A stretch of DNA of 64,000 nt from Nitzschia sp. pyKryTriq1 (GCA_956465555.1 OY101123.1:1612001-1676000), one strand, 5' to 3'; numbered from the stretch's first letter, positions 42,435-52,905 are shown. The notes: generated from the sequence alone by a model not told the origin. Program-made: numbers and translations.

Positions 42435-42876
42435 GGCATGGCAGCTGCTGCAGCGGAAACAATGACAATTCTACCGGTACTAGTAGAGAGGAAATGCGGT
42501 AAAAAGTCGTGTGGCATACCCCCCACCTATTGATGTTCTTCGCCGGTTTCATTGGCTACACCATGTCCGGTGCTTACGTATGTCCCCTGTCCCGTACGTA
42601 CAGTACATATTTTGACGGACCGACAGACACCCGAGTCCCGACTCATGATTCAGTCATGAACAAAAATGACTGGCGGGAATCCACTCGTTAGATCGTGCCC
42701 CAGACGGAATAAAACCCCGTTAAATCGCACACCCGACTGTACAGTACTGTACGCGTTTGTACTGGTACCAGCGTACCTGTACCGGTACACCAGGGGTAGA
42801 CCAGAGAACCATACCCAACGACTACCATACCGGTGCAAGATTGAAGATTGATTGGTTGGTTGGGTCGGTTGGGTGA

Positions 42877-42924
42877 AACCTCGTGGAAATCCTACCAGCC
42901 AACCTCGTGGAAATCCTACCAGCC
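42877..42924 (+). repeat. Perfect tandem duplication of a 24-bp unit
   Basis: AACCTCGTGGAAATCCTACC plus AGCC occurs twice in a row without change, at 42877-42900 and 42901-42924. Confidence 0.95.
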
Positions 42925-43360
42925 CATTCCTAACCTCAGAGAAAGGAATGGTGGGCCGGCGCGAGAAGGCGAGAAGCATGCGACATTGAAGTCCGAAATG
43001 CGACGAAAGTCTATTGGGCCTATTCTGTGAAAACCAAACGTCGCCGCCCGCACGCAGTACACAATCTTACTGTACACTACAATGATGATTCTAAATTCCA
43101 GATTCCCAACTCTCTCAAGATCAACTTGTGTTCTGTGAGATCTGGGTCTACCGACCGGTGGTACTGCCGGTACGAGTGTACCGGTAGGTACGTACCTTGT
43201 ACCGGTACGGGGTACAGTCGCCTACCAGTGGTACCCCGGTGGTACAATACGGACGGTACCAGGTACGCAGTACCTCTCTCTAGATCTACTCTCTACTACT
43301 CTAGTAGAGTAGACTCTGAGTAAAGAGACCCAGCAGGGCGCCAGTAGTAGTAGATAAAGA

Positions 43361-43410
43361 AGTAACAGTATGTGTAGGACCTGGGCCCCCAGGGCCTACA
43401 TACTGTTACT
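43361..43410. repeat. 50-bp imperfect hairpin
   Basis: AGTAACAGTATGTGTAGG at 43361-43378 pairs with CCTACATACTGTTACT at 43395-43410 apart from a 2-base bulge. The centre (CCTGGGCCCCCAGG) is itself a near-palindrome, so almost the whole interval can fold. Confidence 0.85.
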
Positions 43411-43552
43411 GCATGTGCTGTGCGGTGCCTCCTACGTACTGGTACACCGGTACCGTTAGTTAATCTACCGGTACAAATACTGCACAGTACCAGTACTCTC
43501 GTAGTACGGAGATTAGAGGAGAGGACAAAATAATTCGAAATTAGAGTAACTT

Positions 43553-46500
43553 CTACATGGACGGCGCTTCGGATGTTGATCCTCTCAATCCCTGCACCTC
43601 TTTGTCGTTCAGAATGTATTCGTAGCCCTTCTTTTTGAGATACGGACGGAGTGACTTGGCGTTGATCGGGTTCCACCAACAGTGGGTACACTGGACGATA
43701 ACGTCCAAGTTGTTTGGATTGATATGCAAATCATGCTTCTTTCTATTCACTCGGATGGTTTCTCTGATCTCGTCCTTCATTTCCGTCGTAATAGTATGTT
43801 CGGATGCATACATGTGCGTGATCTTGGTCCGACGAAGTCCCTTCGTGAACTTGTCCCAGGTCTCGGTCTCGACATTGTAATTTTCCCCGATGTTAAGACA
43901 CCAGATCTTGCAAGTCGGGGACTGCAAAATCTTGATCAAATGTAGCACTTGGCGGTCTCGCATTCCCTCGTTAAAATTCTGAAAACATAAGGCAAATAAA
44001 AAGGTCAGATCGGAAAATGCTTGCAGGGGAGGGTTCAATTCAGTGCTACTTCCCAACAACATACCTGAAAATAAAGAGCCTCGCAGTTGGTGTTTTCTTC
44101 CAGAGCTTCCAACGCAGCATCCAGAACACAAGAGGGCGCATCGGGATCGTTGATATACTTTTTCATCTTGAGAACTACCATATCTGGGCTGTTGTTTTTG
44201 AGACCCGAAACCAAAGCCTTGAGCGGCTTGGAATTCAACAAAGCAAGAGAAGGCTGTCGAACTGACCGACGCACCCAATTGGTGGATCCCGAATCTTGAA
44301 ATTCGTCTTCGCCCAAGATAGCACGAATTTGTGCTGCAGTCAGAGGCTTGGCTTCGTTCCTGATGCGTTTCTCTTCTTCCCGCTCGATACGTTCCTGTTC
44401 GGCATCCAGTTCTTTTTCTTCCACAGTCAGCTCGGGTTCCTTCTTCAAGTACGATTTTTGGTTGAGCTTCGGACGACCACGCGCCTTGAGCTTAATGGGT
44501 CGCTCGGTGGAAGACGTTTGGGTGGTCTGCTGCTTCTCAGAACGCATCTTGATCTTCATTGCCTTTTTCGCTTTCTTATAGACCCTCTTCTTTTCTTCCA
44601 AGGTAGTGGGAATAGCATCGCTGGGCGATGGCGGAGGAACTCCGCCCAAAATCTTGCTGGGTGACAGCTTGAGACGGACTTTCAGCGGTTTGCGCGGAGA
44701 TGATTCGGTATCATCCTCTTTCTTTTCTTCATTCGCCATCTCGTTATTTGAAGGTGTCACCGAAGCTGAAGGCGACGGCGCCGGGACACCAAACATTTTG
44801 GAGGCCCACAGCATGACTTCTTCGTTGTCTGTGTCTGAATCATCGTCGGACACGTCATCGTCATCATCAACATAGTCCACTTCCCTGTGCACACTGCTGC
44901 TTTCATCACTATCGCTCTCCAAAGGCGGCTCCTCATCCGAATCCACTTCTTTGTAGCGATACCCCTTGGTCGTTTTGGAGTTATTCTTGCTAGCCGGTGC
45001 GTCTCCCTTTGTGGCGGCAGCTGAGATAGCAGCGGTATTGTCATCTTTTGCCTCATCGTCCGTTCCCGCGGGCGAACCCATAGATACATCCTCGTCCTTC
45101 GTCACAATAGCGGTTGGTACCTTGGGTGCTGGTTTTTGCTTCTTCTCCATCATTACCATTAATTCTCGAGCGTTGGAAACGGTCGAACCACCTTCCGAGT
45201 CCGTCACCAAACGGTTCGCAAGTGGAGAGGCAGGAGCCGTCTCGTCCTTCTTGGAGGCGGTGGCGATCACCTTACCACTACTCAAACTCTTCTTCTTGCG
45301 GGGAATAGGAGCATCGGCTGCGGCCGTCTTGGTTGCTGTTGTTGTTACTGCCATACTAGGAGATTTAGAAGTGGTAACCACCGCCACCTTCGGTTTGGGT
45401 TTTGGCTTTAACCAACGCATCGGGATTCCCAAGGTGGATGCCTTCGGTAGTTGTTCTGCTGGTACAACCACAGTTGATTTTTCGGACGCGCCGCCAGTAT
45501 TGCTGCTGCTGCTGGTGGAGGAGGAGGATTGGTTCATTTGCTGCTGATCGCCGCCGCTGGAGGTACCGGTAGCTTTGCTTGGCGGCAGGACAACAGATGA
45601 CGTTGATGTCGTCTTGGACGGTTCTACTACCTGATTGGCAGTCATACCCCACCGATGATTCCCCCCGGAGGATGCACCAGTAGCCTGCGTAGGAGTGGTA
45701 GTGGAGGTGGGAACCATCGGTTTTGAAATTGGCAGAGCAGATGCTGCTGCTGGAGGAGGATCCTTGAAATCGGCGGACGCTGCGGCCCGGATGGTTTCTG
45801 CCGGATGCCAACGGCCGGCCAATGCCAATTGATTAGAAGGCGAGACGGGACTGTGGGGCGGTGCTGGTTTATTCTCCAATGATCTTCTGGGATCCACGGC
45901 GACGACAGTAGAATTACTAGTAGGAATTTCTTCTTGAGTGGAACACCACCGCTTCTTGGGTGGAGATGTCGCACTTCGTTCCATTGGAGCATTCCTCTTG
46001 ACTGGCGGGAAAGTATCGGACATTCTCCCTCCTCCTTGACTAGTACTCGTATTGCTATCAGCAGTAACAGCAAGAGGGGGTGGTGGAGCATTATACTCGT
46101 AGTAGGCATCTTCTCTCCGGGCGGGTGGCAACGACGAAGGTTCTCGCGGACGGCACATCGTCCTATTGCTGTTTTGGACTCCTCCTCCTCCTCCTGCTGC
46201 TACCGTCTCCGAAGAACGAGGACCCCAGCGACATGGTGGTGGTGGTCCGTGGTTGTCATTAGGACGCTCCTGGAACGACGCTGCTGATGCTGCTGCGGGC
46301 GAAAATCGGTTCCGCGTCATAGGTGACGAGTTATCCCCATAATGGCGTGGTATAGGTGCTGCGGCAGAATACGAAGACGAATCCATACCACTGGGAGTAT
46401 TCCTTCGTGATAGCGACGACGACGACGGGTCCTCGATGGATCGATCTTCGTCCCCCCAACTGGATCGACGGCGATGATGCCATGGTTCTGGTTCCCTACC

Positions 46501-47844
46501 AGCACCAGCACCAGCACCATGCGGACGACCGTTTGGGGGAGGAGGAAGAGGATAGTCGCGAGGTCCAGCCCCACTGTCAATACGCCTCGGCGCGTATCGT
46601 TCTTCAGGGGGATAGGAACGCTGCGACATGTTGTTGTTGTTGTTCGGGCGATTCTGATAATGAAGATGAGAATTATCTCGTTCCCTCCTCACATCTCTGC
46701 CAAATCCATTATTAGCATTTATGTCATCCCCTGACCGAAAGTGGCTCTGGCTGCTGCGGCTGTTGATGCCGTCTCGATAATTGCTGTTGTTGCTATTATT
46801 ATTTCTGACATTGTTGTGGTGAAATACTCCTCGACCACCTTGTTGCGGTGGTTCTCCAAGGCTTCCTCCTCCTCCTCCTCCTCGAGGCCGGTCATACGAC
46901 TCCTCCTCGCCGTTCCTCATACCGCCAGGGTTGTTGGAACGAAACGAACGATCCCTCCCGTAAGGCACTTGTTCGTCCCTGGTGTTGTTTCCCCTCGGAT
47001 CAAAGCGACGATGAGGACGACGATCATCCTCATAACCATTATTACTGCTGTTGCTGTTGCCGCTGCGGTAATCTCGACCAGCTCCAGCATGGAATCGATC
47101 TTCGTCAAAGGATGGAGAGGATGAGGGGTGGTGGTCTCGAGGACGACCGCCAGCACCTTCAAAGCCATAGGTTCGTTGGGTTGGTTCTCTATTGATATCG
47201 TCGTCGTTGTTGTTGTTGATGGGTCCTCCTCCTCCTCCTCCTCGCCGCCAGGCATCCTCATTCTTGCGGTGGTCTGGGACGTACTGAGACGGAGGAGGCG
47301 GCGGCGGTGGCTGCCGCTGTTGCTTCAGATTCATAAAGTTCTTGTTGCACATAATATTGTCGCTGTTGTGGTCGCGGCTATCACGGTGCTGGCGAGGAGG
47401 ACCGTTAGCGTTGCCACTGCCACTGTGCGAAGGATGAGATCGGTGATAGTTGTTGTTGTTGTTGGGACCTACACCACTCCAAGACGATGTTGTTATCATA
47501 CGAGTACTCGTAGACGAAGTCGTATTTGGATAGCGTTGCTGCTGCTGCTGCTGCTGCTGTGAAGAAGCAAAGAGTTCGGATTTGTGCACGTCTCGAGTAG
47601 TAGCCGGTCTTTCCCCTACTGATCGCGGCCGCTTTCGATGATGGAATCCACTACCCATACTTATATCGTCTTGGTGTACCATTCCCTCTTCATGAGTGTC
47701 ATCGTCCCCACGATGAGGATGATTCCAACTGCTGGTTTGCTGTTGCCACTGCTGCCGATGTGGCTGGTGGTGGTGATTATTATTACTAATACTCGTATTC
47801 GTACTCCTGTTCGAGGAAGTAGCATTCGATGCTAACGCTGCCAT
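43553..47844 (-). CDS. Giant low-complexity protein with conserved LRR-like C-terminal domain
   Basis: Exons 44065..47844 and 43553..43978, with a GTATGT...TTCAG intron of 86 bp, give 1401 residues. Residues 1-570 are Asn/Gln/Gly/Arg/Pro-rich, with poly-Gln near 80 and repeated RGG-, GGG- and NNNN-type runs, like prion-like or RNA-granule proteins. The middle is Ser/Thr/Ala/Pro-rich, followed by acidic clusters (YVDDDDDVSDDDSDTDNE) and a Lys-rich stretch. From about residue 1200 the sequence becomes globular: PLKALVSGLKNNSPDMVVLK, then FNEGMRDRQVLHLIKILQ, CKIWCLNIGENYNVE, RTKITHMYASEHTI and VQCTHCWWNPINAKSLRPY. This end looks like an LRR-type repeat array closed by a Cys/Trp motif. I recall similar ends in diatom proteins but know no function. 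The ATG at 47844 was chosen over an upstream in-frame ATG followed by poly-Val. Confidence 0.8.
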
Positions 47845-48812
47845 GATGATTGATTCTTCCTGTTTTACGACGACGACAACAACAACAGTATCAACACAAC
47901 TTGTCAACCCCCAAGTTGGAATAAATGTATTAGTCTAATCTGATGCTTGTTGTGAGTATCGATCGTTGTGAAGGTTGGGATACCTGGTAGCTAATTGTAC
48001 CTGGTATCGGTACGAGTAGCGGCAACACCTCCCGTCTCCCGTCATGGTGGTGGTCCGGGACCCACCACGATCTAAGCCAGCAACGCAAGCAAGAATGAAT
48101 GGAAAAAGAGAGACGACGAAGGCGAGCGCCAGGAAGTAGCTCGACCGCCTCGCAGTATGTAGAATTTGTACTTGTCCATACGTAGCTAAAAAGTTTCTCC
48201 GTATTACTGGCTGGCGATGCGGACACATGCGTTGGCCCCCGTGCGTGCACGCGGCAGCTACAGTAGCAGCAGCGCAGGCATCTGCCGCGGACGAGATGGA
48301 TGTCCAAGAAAACAACCAATCAGACCGTCCAGGAGGCGCGCAAGCCTGGATGGACGGCCGACCGACCGACCGATCCGACGGGATCTTTGTCCCTCGGGTC
48401 TCTTTTTTGAAGGATGAAAGGATACTAAACGAGATGCACGATACACGAATCAAAGAGGAAAGTGTAGGATTGCGTAGACTATTCATTCTCAACCTTTGGT
48501 TTGACCACAACTCTCTCTCTACTATAGAGTAGTCTCCAGTCTTTGCTCTTGGAAAAGATAGCGAGCGAGCGAGCGAGAGAGATCGAAAAGCGTTTCGAGC
48601 ACTATTTTCGTTCGTTGTATCATCGACGAGCGACGACGACGACGACGAAGATAAATAGCATTCGAGTTCGCAAGCGTTTCACCAGAGCAACACGAACCCT
48701 CCTTCCTTTCGAAATCCTCACAATCTGTTCTGTTGCAATATACCACAATATTGTACTGTCGGTAGCAGAAGGAACAGTACAGTAGTACTACAGTACGAAA
48801 TATACTTCATGT
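47845..48812. other. Spacer between two divergent low-complexity genes
   Basis: It holds GAGCGAGCGAGCGAGAGAG near 48560-48580, CGACGACGACGACG near 48633, and GTAC units at 48775-48797 just before the plus-strand gene. No coding frame is convincing. Confidence 0.5.
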
Positions 48813-50669
48813 ATGTACTCCTTCGCTATCAATAATAATAATAATAATAATAATATGCGACAAAATAACAATTATCGTTCGGGGGCGTACGGTCGTGGTG
48901 GCCGTGGCGGCGGCGGCGGCGGCAAGTTTGAGAACTCTTCTTCGTCTTCTTCTGGTATTCCTTCATCGTCGGCCATATCTTCGTCGTATCCTCCTCTGAC
49001 ACAAGCCTGGTTGGATGCCATTGAAAGTGCGACCGCCTGTCTTCGAACCAACAACAACAGCAGCAAAAGCAACAACAACAACAACAACGATGCTGATAAT
49101 GAAGAAGAGCTTTTTCGAACGATCGACGCAAGTATTGACTATCTTGCCACGCTCGAAGCCGATCTGGCGACAATCAAGTCCAACAAGTGGCAGTCTCCAC
49201 CCTCTCGCAGTCCACCGCCGTTTATTCCGAACCGTACTGCTGATGAACACTACGGACAAGATGCGACGACGATGATGATGGGTGGTGGTGGTGGCTATCA
49301 TCCTCTCGTACCTTCTCAAGTCGTTCCCGCATTTCGAGGAGTGGCATCCAACAACAATAACAACAACAACAACAACAACCCCTTTGCCAGTATCGCCTTG
49401 TCGGATGACGAAGAAGACGATGAGGAGGAGGAGGAAGAAGAAACAACGCTGGATGTGGACGACGAGGCGGGGGACGCCCCCGTATTGAATACCAAACATA
49501 ATCATAGGAAGAGTACTGCTGGTGCTGGTGCTGGTGCTGGTGGCATGAGTGTGTTGCGATTACTCATTCGCATTGGTACCAGTAATAGCGATTTGTGGGC
49601 GTACAAGGGCAACGCCATGGCATCCTCGCATCAATGGACCTTGGGGGCTGCCGCTTTGCAGTGTGCCATTCAAAGTATTCGTCAAGCCTTGGAATTGGCA
49701 GACACTCAAATCTCCAAGTACTACCACCACCATGAGCATGAGCATGAGCATTATCAAACTTTCAATGAAGGAGGCAGTGATGATCGTGCAGAGCAGCAGC
49801 AGCGCCAACAACAACAACGAGAATTACAAGACGATGCGGACATTGTCCATGTTGCGATTCAATCGCTCGTCAAAGCTCGAGATAGGTACATTCAAGCCGC
49901 CCATCGCCAACGACAACGTCTCGAAAAGATCCTAGCACCTCAATGGGAATCTCGTGATCAAGTCAAGGCGCGAATTGGAAGGGACCGATGGGAAAACAAT
50001 CCGAACCCCAAGTTCGACCATGCCCGATTGCGTCAAGAATCCGAGGCCGAGTTGCGCCAACTCGAAAAGGGATTGCAATCCTTGCAGGATGGTTCTTCAC
50101 TAGATGGCTTGTCGGCATCTGCCCAGTTTTTGAAATTGCGTCTCTTGCCTGACAATCGTCATCGATACAATGGAAAGCGTCCAGAAGAATTAGTGGCTCG
50201 TGGTGGTGGCGTAGAAGAAATAAACCGCTTGGAAGGATATCCTGATGCGACGAGCTTTGGGTGGACCTTTACGGGGAGCAATGTTCAGTCGCGAGTCGAG
50301 TTTTTTGAGCGTCTCCTTGTGGAAGATGATCAGGAGGAGGAGGAGGAGGAGGAATATGGAACAGCTACAACTACTACAAACTTGGTCAAGTTGGACTTTT
50401 ACTATACAACAGGAACGGTCAAGACCTCGTTGGAGCATCCTAAGCAAGGCAAAACACAATTGTTTTGTCATCAAGATCAAATCACGCCGGAATTGTACGT
50501 GGAAATCTTGAAATATCCTCGGGTCCATACCGATGGGCAACGATATCAAACTAGGGCAAACAAGCCTCCGCCAAGAGGTGGTGGCGGCAGTCATCGTGGT
50601 GGACGAGGAGGCCGTGGTCGAGGACGTGGTGGGCGGGGGCGCAGTGGTGGTCCGCGTAGCCATTATTAG
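48813..50669 (+). CDS. Asn/Gly-rich protein with RGG boxes at both ends
   Basis: Single exon, 618 residues; a Met 14 codons in (after poly-Asn) is an alternative start. The N-terminus has GAYGRGGRGGGGGGKF, the C-terminus about 40 residues of RGG/RGR repeats (GGRGGRGRGRGGRGRSGGP). In between are poly-Asn runs, a long Glu/Asp run (DDEEDDEEEEEEE) near 200 and a poly-His/Glu stretch. Globular-looking parts are residues 55-130 (PPLTQAWLDAIESATACLR) and about 395-560: WESRDQVKARIGRDRWE, SAQFLKLRLLPDNRHRYNG, YPDATSFGWTFTGSNVQSR, LVKLDFYYTTGTVKTSL and ELYVEILKYPRVHTDGQRY. No family was recognised. RGG boxes suggest RNA binding and granule formation. It is transcribed divergently from the giant low-complexity gene. 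Confidence 0.78.
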   Translation: MYSFAINNNNNNNNMRQNNNYRSGAYGRGGRGGGGGGKFENSSSSSSGIPSSSAISSSYPPLTQAWLDAIESATACLRTNNNSSKSNNNNNNDADNEEELFRTIDASIDYLATLEADLATIKSNKWQSPPSRSPPPFIPNRTADEHYGQDATTMMMGGGGGYHPLVPSQVVPAFRGVASNNNNNNNNNNPFASIALSDDEEDDEEEEEEETTLDVDDEAGDAPVLNTKHNHRKSTAGAGAGAGGMSVLRLLIRIGTSNSDLWAYKGNAMASSHQWTLGAAALQCAIQSIRQALELADTQISKYYHHHEHEHEHYQTFNEGGSDDRAEQQQRQQQQRELQDDADIVHVAIQSLVKARDRYIQAAHRQRQRLEKILAPQWESRDQVKARIGRDRWENNPNPKFDHARLRQESEAELRQLEKGLQSLQDGSSLDGLSASAQFLKLRLLPDNRHRYNGKRPEELVARGGGVEEINRLEGYPDATSFGWTFTGSNVQSRVEFFERLLVEDDQEEEEEEEYGTATTTTNLVKLDFYYTTGTVKTSLEHPKQGKTQLFCHQDQITPELYVEILKYPRVHTDGQRYQTRANKPPPRGGGGSHRGGRGGRGRGRGGRGRSGGPRSHY

Positions 50670-50840
50670 AAGAGCTACACTATGCTAGCCGTGACCAGTC
50701 CACCCTCTGTATTACGTAGCAGCAGCAGATGGCAAAAGCTTGCACCAACTCACCAATGGATGGCAAACAAGAGTTTGTCTTTGCTTCGTGATTGAGAGCC
50801 ACCGACGATGCTCACTATCTACTACTTGGTTTTCAGTACG

Positions 50841-50861
50841 GTATAGTATAGTATAGTATAG
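50841..50861 (+). repeat. (GTATA)4 microsatellite
   Basis: Four GTATA units lie in the short convergent spacer between the RGG protein gene and the six-TM gene. Confidence 0.95.
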
Positions 50862-50960
50862 TGCGGTGCCATAATTTCAGGAGATATCATTGGTTGTACT
50901 CTATCCGAAGTATATTACTGCTACTACTACTACTAGTGGTGATCATGGATATGGTTGGGC

Positions 50961-51824
50961 TTAGTCGTCTTTCCTGTTACTGCTTGTACTACTAGAGACG
51001 GCAGCAATAAGCTGATCCAACTCTGCAATTTGTTCAAAGGCAGATGATCGTCGCCTGGTCTGTATTCCCTCGGCTTCGAACAGAGACGATCGTCGTCGTC
51101 TTCGATGTTTGTGTTGAGTGCTGGATCGTGTTGTTGAAGGGGTGTCGTCTGATGATGTTGGGGGAGTGTTATTACTGCTGATATTATGGAACTGGGTTTT
51201 GACAATCTTGAACGCAAACAGAAACCCAAACAAGGAAATGAGGATCGAATGGCCCACAATAGGCCATGGTAGGCCGCGGGGAAAGAACAAAGAATTGCTC
51301 CATCCTCCGTGCTGGGTGGTTCGCCATAGGCCACTCCCCACATAGACGAAAAATAGCGCGGGATGATAATTTTTGCACAATTCTTGGACCACTTCTTTCG
51401 AAACCAACCGTCGACCGTAGGCGTAGTACAAGAGGAATCCGAATTGGACGCAGGAAACGACAAAGAATGCCTGGTTTTCAAAATGGACCATCAAATCGGG
51501 ATACGTAGCCAGGAAAGTGGAAATGTCCGAATGAGTCGTCAAGACGACCAACGCTACTAGACCAGGATACATGCCGTAGACCAAAAACAAGATCTTTCCG
51601 TAGTCTCGAATCAGCTGGAATGTTTTCCATGAAATGAGCAACACCAAAATTGATACCGCCATGAAAAAGTTCTTCGATTCAAGCCAGGCTGGTGAAGCAG
51701 TGGCAACCACCAGCGGGAAAATTGAGTAATTCAATATTGCCAGAGTTCCTCTCCCTCGATTGAAATTATGCATTTGTTTGACGAGTAATACCGGTATGAG
51801 AAAGTGTGACGGAGAAAACTGCAT
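50961..51824 (-). CDS. Six-helix membrane protein of unknown family
   Basis: Single exon, 287 residues from the ATG at 51824; the frame stays open upstream but without another ATG. About six hydrophobic helices are visible: LAILNYSIFPLVVATASP, FFMAVSILVLLISWKTF, ILFLVYGMYPGLVALVVL, FFVVSCVQFGFLLYYAYG, HPALFFVYVGSGLW and GHSILISLFGFLFAFKIV. The C-terminal 75 residues are soluble and Ser/Arg-rich, with HKHRRRRRSSLFEAEG and TRRRSSAFEQIAELD. RRRSS looks like a basophilic kinase site, present twice. The compact spacing of helices resembles small transport or lipid-modifying proteins, but no signature was recognised. Confidence 0.7.
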   Translation of the reverse strand: MQFSPSHFLIPVLLVKQMHNFNRGRGTLAILNYSIFPLVVATASPAWLESKNFFMAVSILVLLISWKTFQLIRDYGKILFLVYGMYPGLVALVVLTTHSDISTFLATYPDLMVHFENQAFFVVSCVQFGFLLYYAYGRRLVSKEVVQELCKNYHPALFFVYVGSGLWRTTQHGGWSNSLFFPRGLPWPIVGHSILISLFGFLFAFKIVKTQFHNISSNNTPPTSSDDTPSTTRSSTQHKHRRRRRSSLFEAEGIQTRRRSSAFEQIAELDQLIAAVSSSTSSNRKDD

Positions 51825-52131
51825 GCGATTTTCGTCGCGAGTACCGTAGGTACGTGTACCGGGATATCTTTTGAAACGCCCGCGCAAAAGCAAGTCGGAT
51901 CGGATGAGTCAATTGTACGTACTGCCGCCGCGTCGCGCCCGGTTCAGTACGTACATAGTACACGTACTACTGTATGAACTGCAGTTTAAGATCGCATCCC
52001 AAAACCCCACGAAAATAAAAGGTTACTACTTGCACAACACCAATCCCACCAGGCAGCTGGCTAATGGAAGCTTCATTGCAACTGAGCTCTTATTATTTTG
52101 AATTATACACATCCCGGAAGAATACACGCTC
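51825..52131. other. Short divergent spacer with GTAC units
   Basis: GTACCGTAGGTACGTGTACC lies at 51841-51860, and GTACGTACATAGTACACGTAC at about 51947-51967. The zinc-finger gene starts at the right end. Confidence 0.5.
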
Positions 52132-52905
52132 ATGGTGACGACCAGGAAACGAAGTGCTCCTTGTTCGGAGGAACCAGCACCAAAGAACATTTCGTCGAGT
52201 GCCCCTAAACAATCAGCGACTGGCCAACCACCGAAAGCATCATCTTCTTCGAGTTCCAACGCACAACCGTCCATAAAAGATCGAATAGATCCCAAACGTC
52301 GAGGTATACACCCAGACGCCATTCAAGTTGGTCGAGCTCCTAGCCGAGCGGCTACATGCATTTCTTGCGGTCATCGGATCGAAAAACGTAGCGCCCGCTG
52401 GGGCATCAAATATGCGGGTAACCCGCTGCCCGTACCAGTCATTCCTTTGTATGGCCAAAACCCCATGGTTCTTTGGTGTCATCCTGGAGGATGTGGGTTG
52501 ACGTATGTGAGATACTCAGATCTACCCAAGGATATTTCCGCTGCCAGGACTTGTCATGCTTGTCAAGATGCCCCTGACGAACAAGACCCGCCTCTCGATA
52601 GTAACAACGCCACCACCACGCATCGGTCCATTCGTCTACTGTGCGGTGGCCCTCCCAATTCCAACGGAAAAATCCGCCAGCATGCATTTCATATTTCGTG
52701 TTGGAGAAAGGCAATCACTTCCTCGGATCACGACCTGGCGACAGAATTATACGTTTCGCCCCTGATTGGATCGAAAACGAGAAAAAGGAAAAACGAAGGA
52801 GAAATAATGAACGCGGTAGCGTCGGAACTGTCTTGGACCGACCTGACAGGCCCAGAACGGGAACAAGTTCACGAGGAATATCAACTCCCGTCAAGTGAGA
52901 AATAA
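52132..52905 (+). CDS. PARP-type zinc-finger-like protein
   Basis: Single exon, 257 residues. After a Ser/Pro/Lys-rich start, residues 68-125 read GRAPSRAATCISCGHRIEK, SARWGIKYAG and LWCHPGGCGLTY. The Cys76-x2-Cys79 pair with His117-x3-Cys121 and the 'I.K...R.G' link follow the PARP zinc-finger plan, which recognises broken or nicked DNA. The final spacing is H-x3-C rather than the usual H-x2-C. A second Cys/His set follows: C141-x2-C144, C171, H184-x2-H187-x2-C190, which is reminiscent of RING or PHD-type finger halves. The tail is basic then acidic. A nuclear DNA- or chromatin-linked role is inferred. No catalytic PARP domain is present. Confidence 0.7.
   Translation: MVTTRKRSAPCSEEPAPKNISSSAPKQSATGQPPKASSSSSSNAQPSIKDRIDPKRRGIHPDAIQVGRAPSRAATCISCGHRIEKRSARWGIKYAGNPLPVPVIPLYGQNPMVLWCHPGGCGLTYVRYSDLPKDISAARTCHACQDAPDEQDPPLDSNNATTTHRSIRLLCGGPPNSNGKIRQHAFHISCWRKAITSSDHDLATELYVSPLIGSKTRKRKNEGEIMNAVASELSWTDLTGPEREQVHEEYQLPSSEK

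Larger units (their letters stand above)
41781..42740 (-). mobile_element. Pogo/Tc1-mariner-type DNA transposon, internally shortened copy
   Basis: The ends are exact inverted repeats: CAGTCGGGTGTGCGATTTAACG at 41781-41802 and its reverse complement at 42719-42740. Each is bordered by TA (41779-41780 and 42741-42742), the target duplication of the Tc1/mariner superfamily. The ends start with CAG, common in that superfamily. Total length is 960 bp, too short for a full transposase. A third copy of the GATTTAAC core lies inverted at about 41828-41841, so the left end forms its own hairpin. On the minus strand an ATG at 42392 opens MSSKRQRYSNAEKVEVLE, like the basic start of pogo/CENP-B-type proteins. 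A different frame then encodes the transposase tail. The central HTH and DDE regions are missing, so it is non-autonomous. Confidence 0.8.
42743..43552. other. Spacer with densest GTAC palindrome cluster
   Basis: Palindromic TACCGGTA, GGTACC and GTAC units fill 42740-42800 and, more densely, 43150-43275 and 43430-43505. The spacer also holds a 24-bp tandem duplication and a 50-bp imperfect hairpin, listed separately. No gene was seen. Confidence 0.6.

Noticed and set aside
44966-45547. 193-codon plus-strand frame within the giant low-complexity gene
   Set aside because: Antisense to Ser/Thr/Ala-rich coding sequence; Ser/Val/Leu-rich product with no motif.
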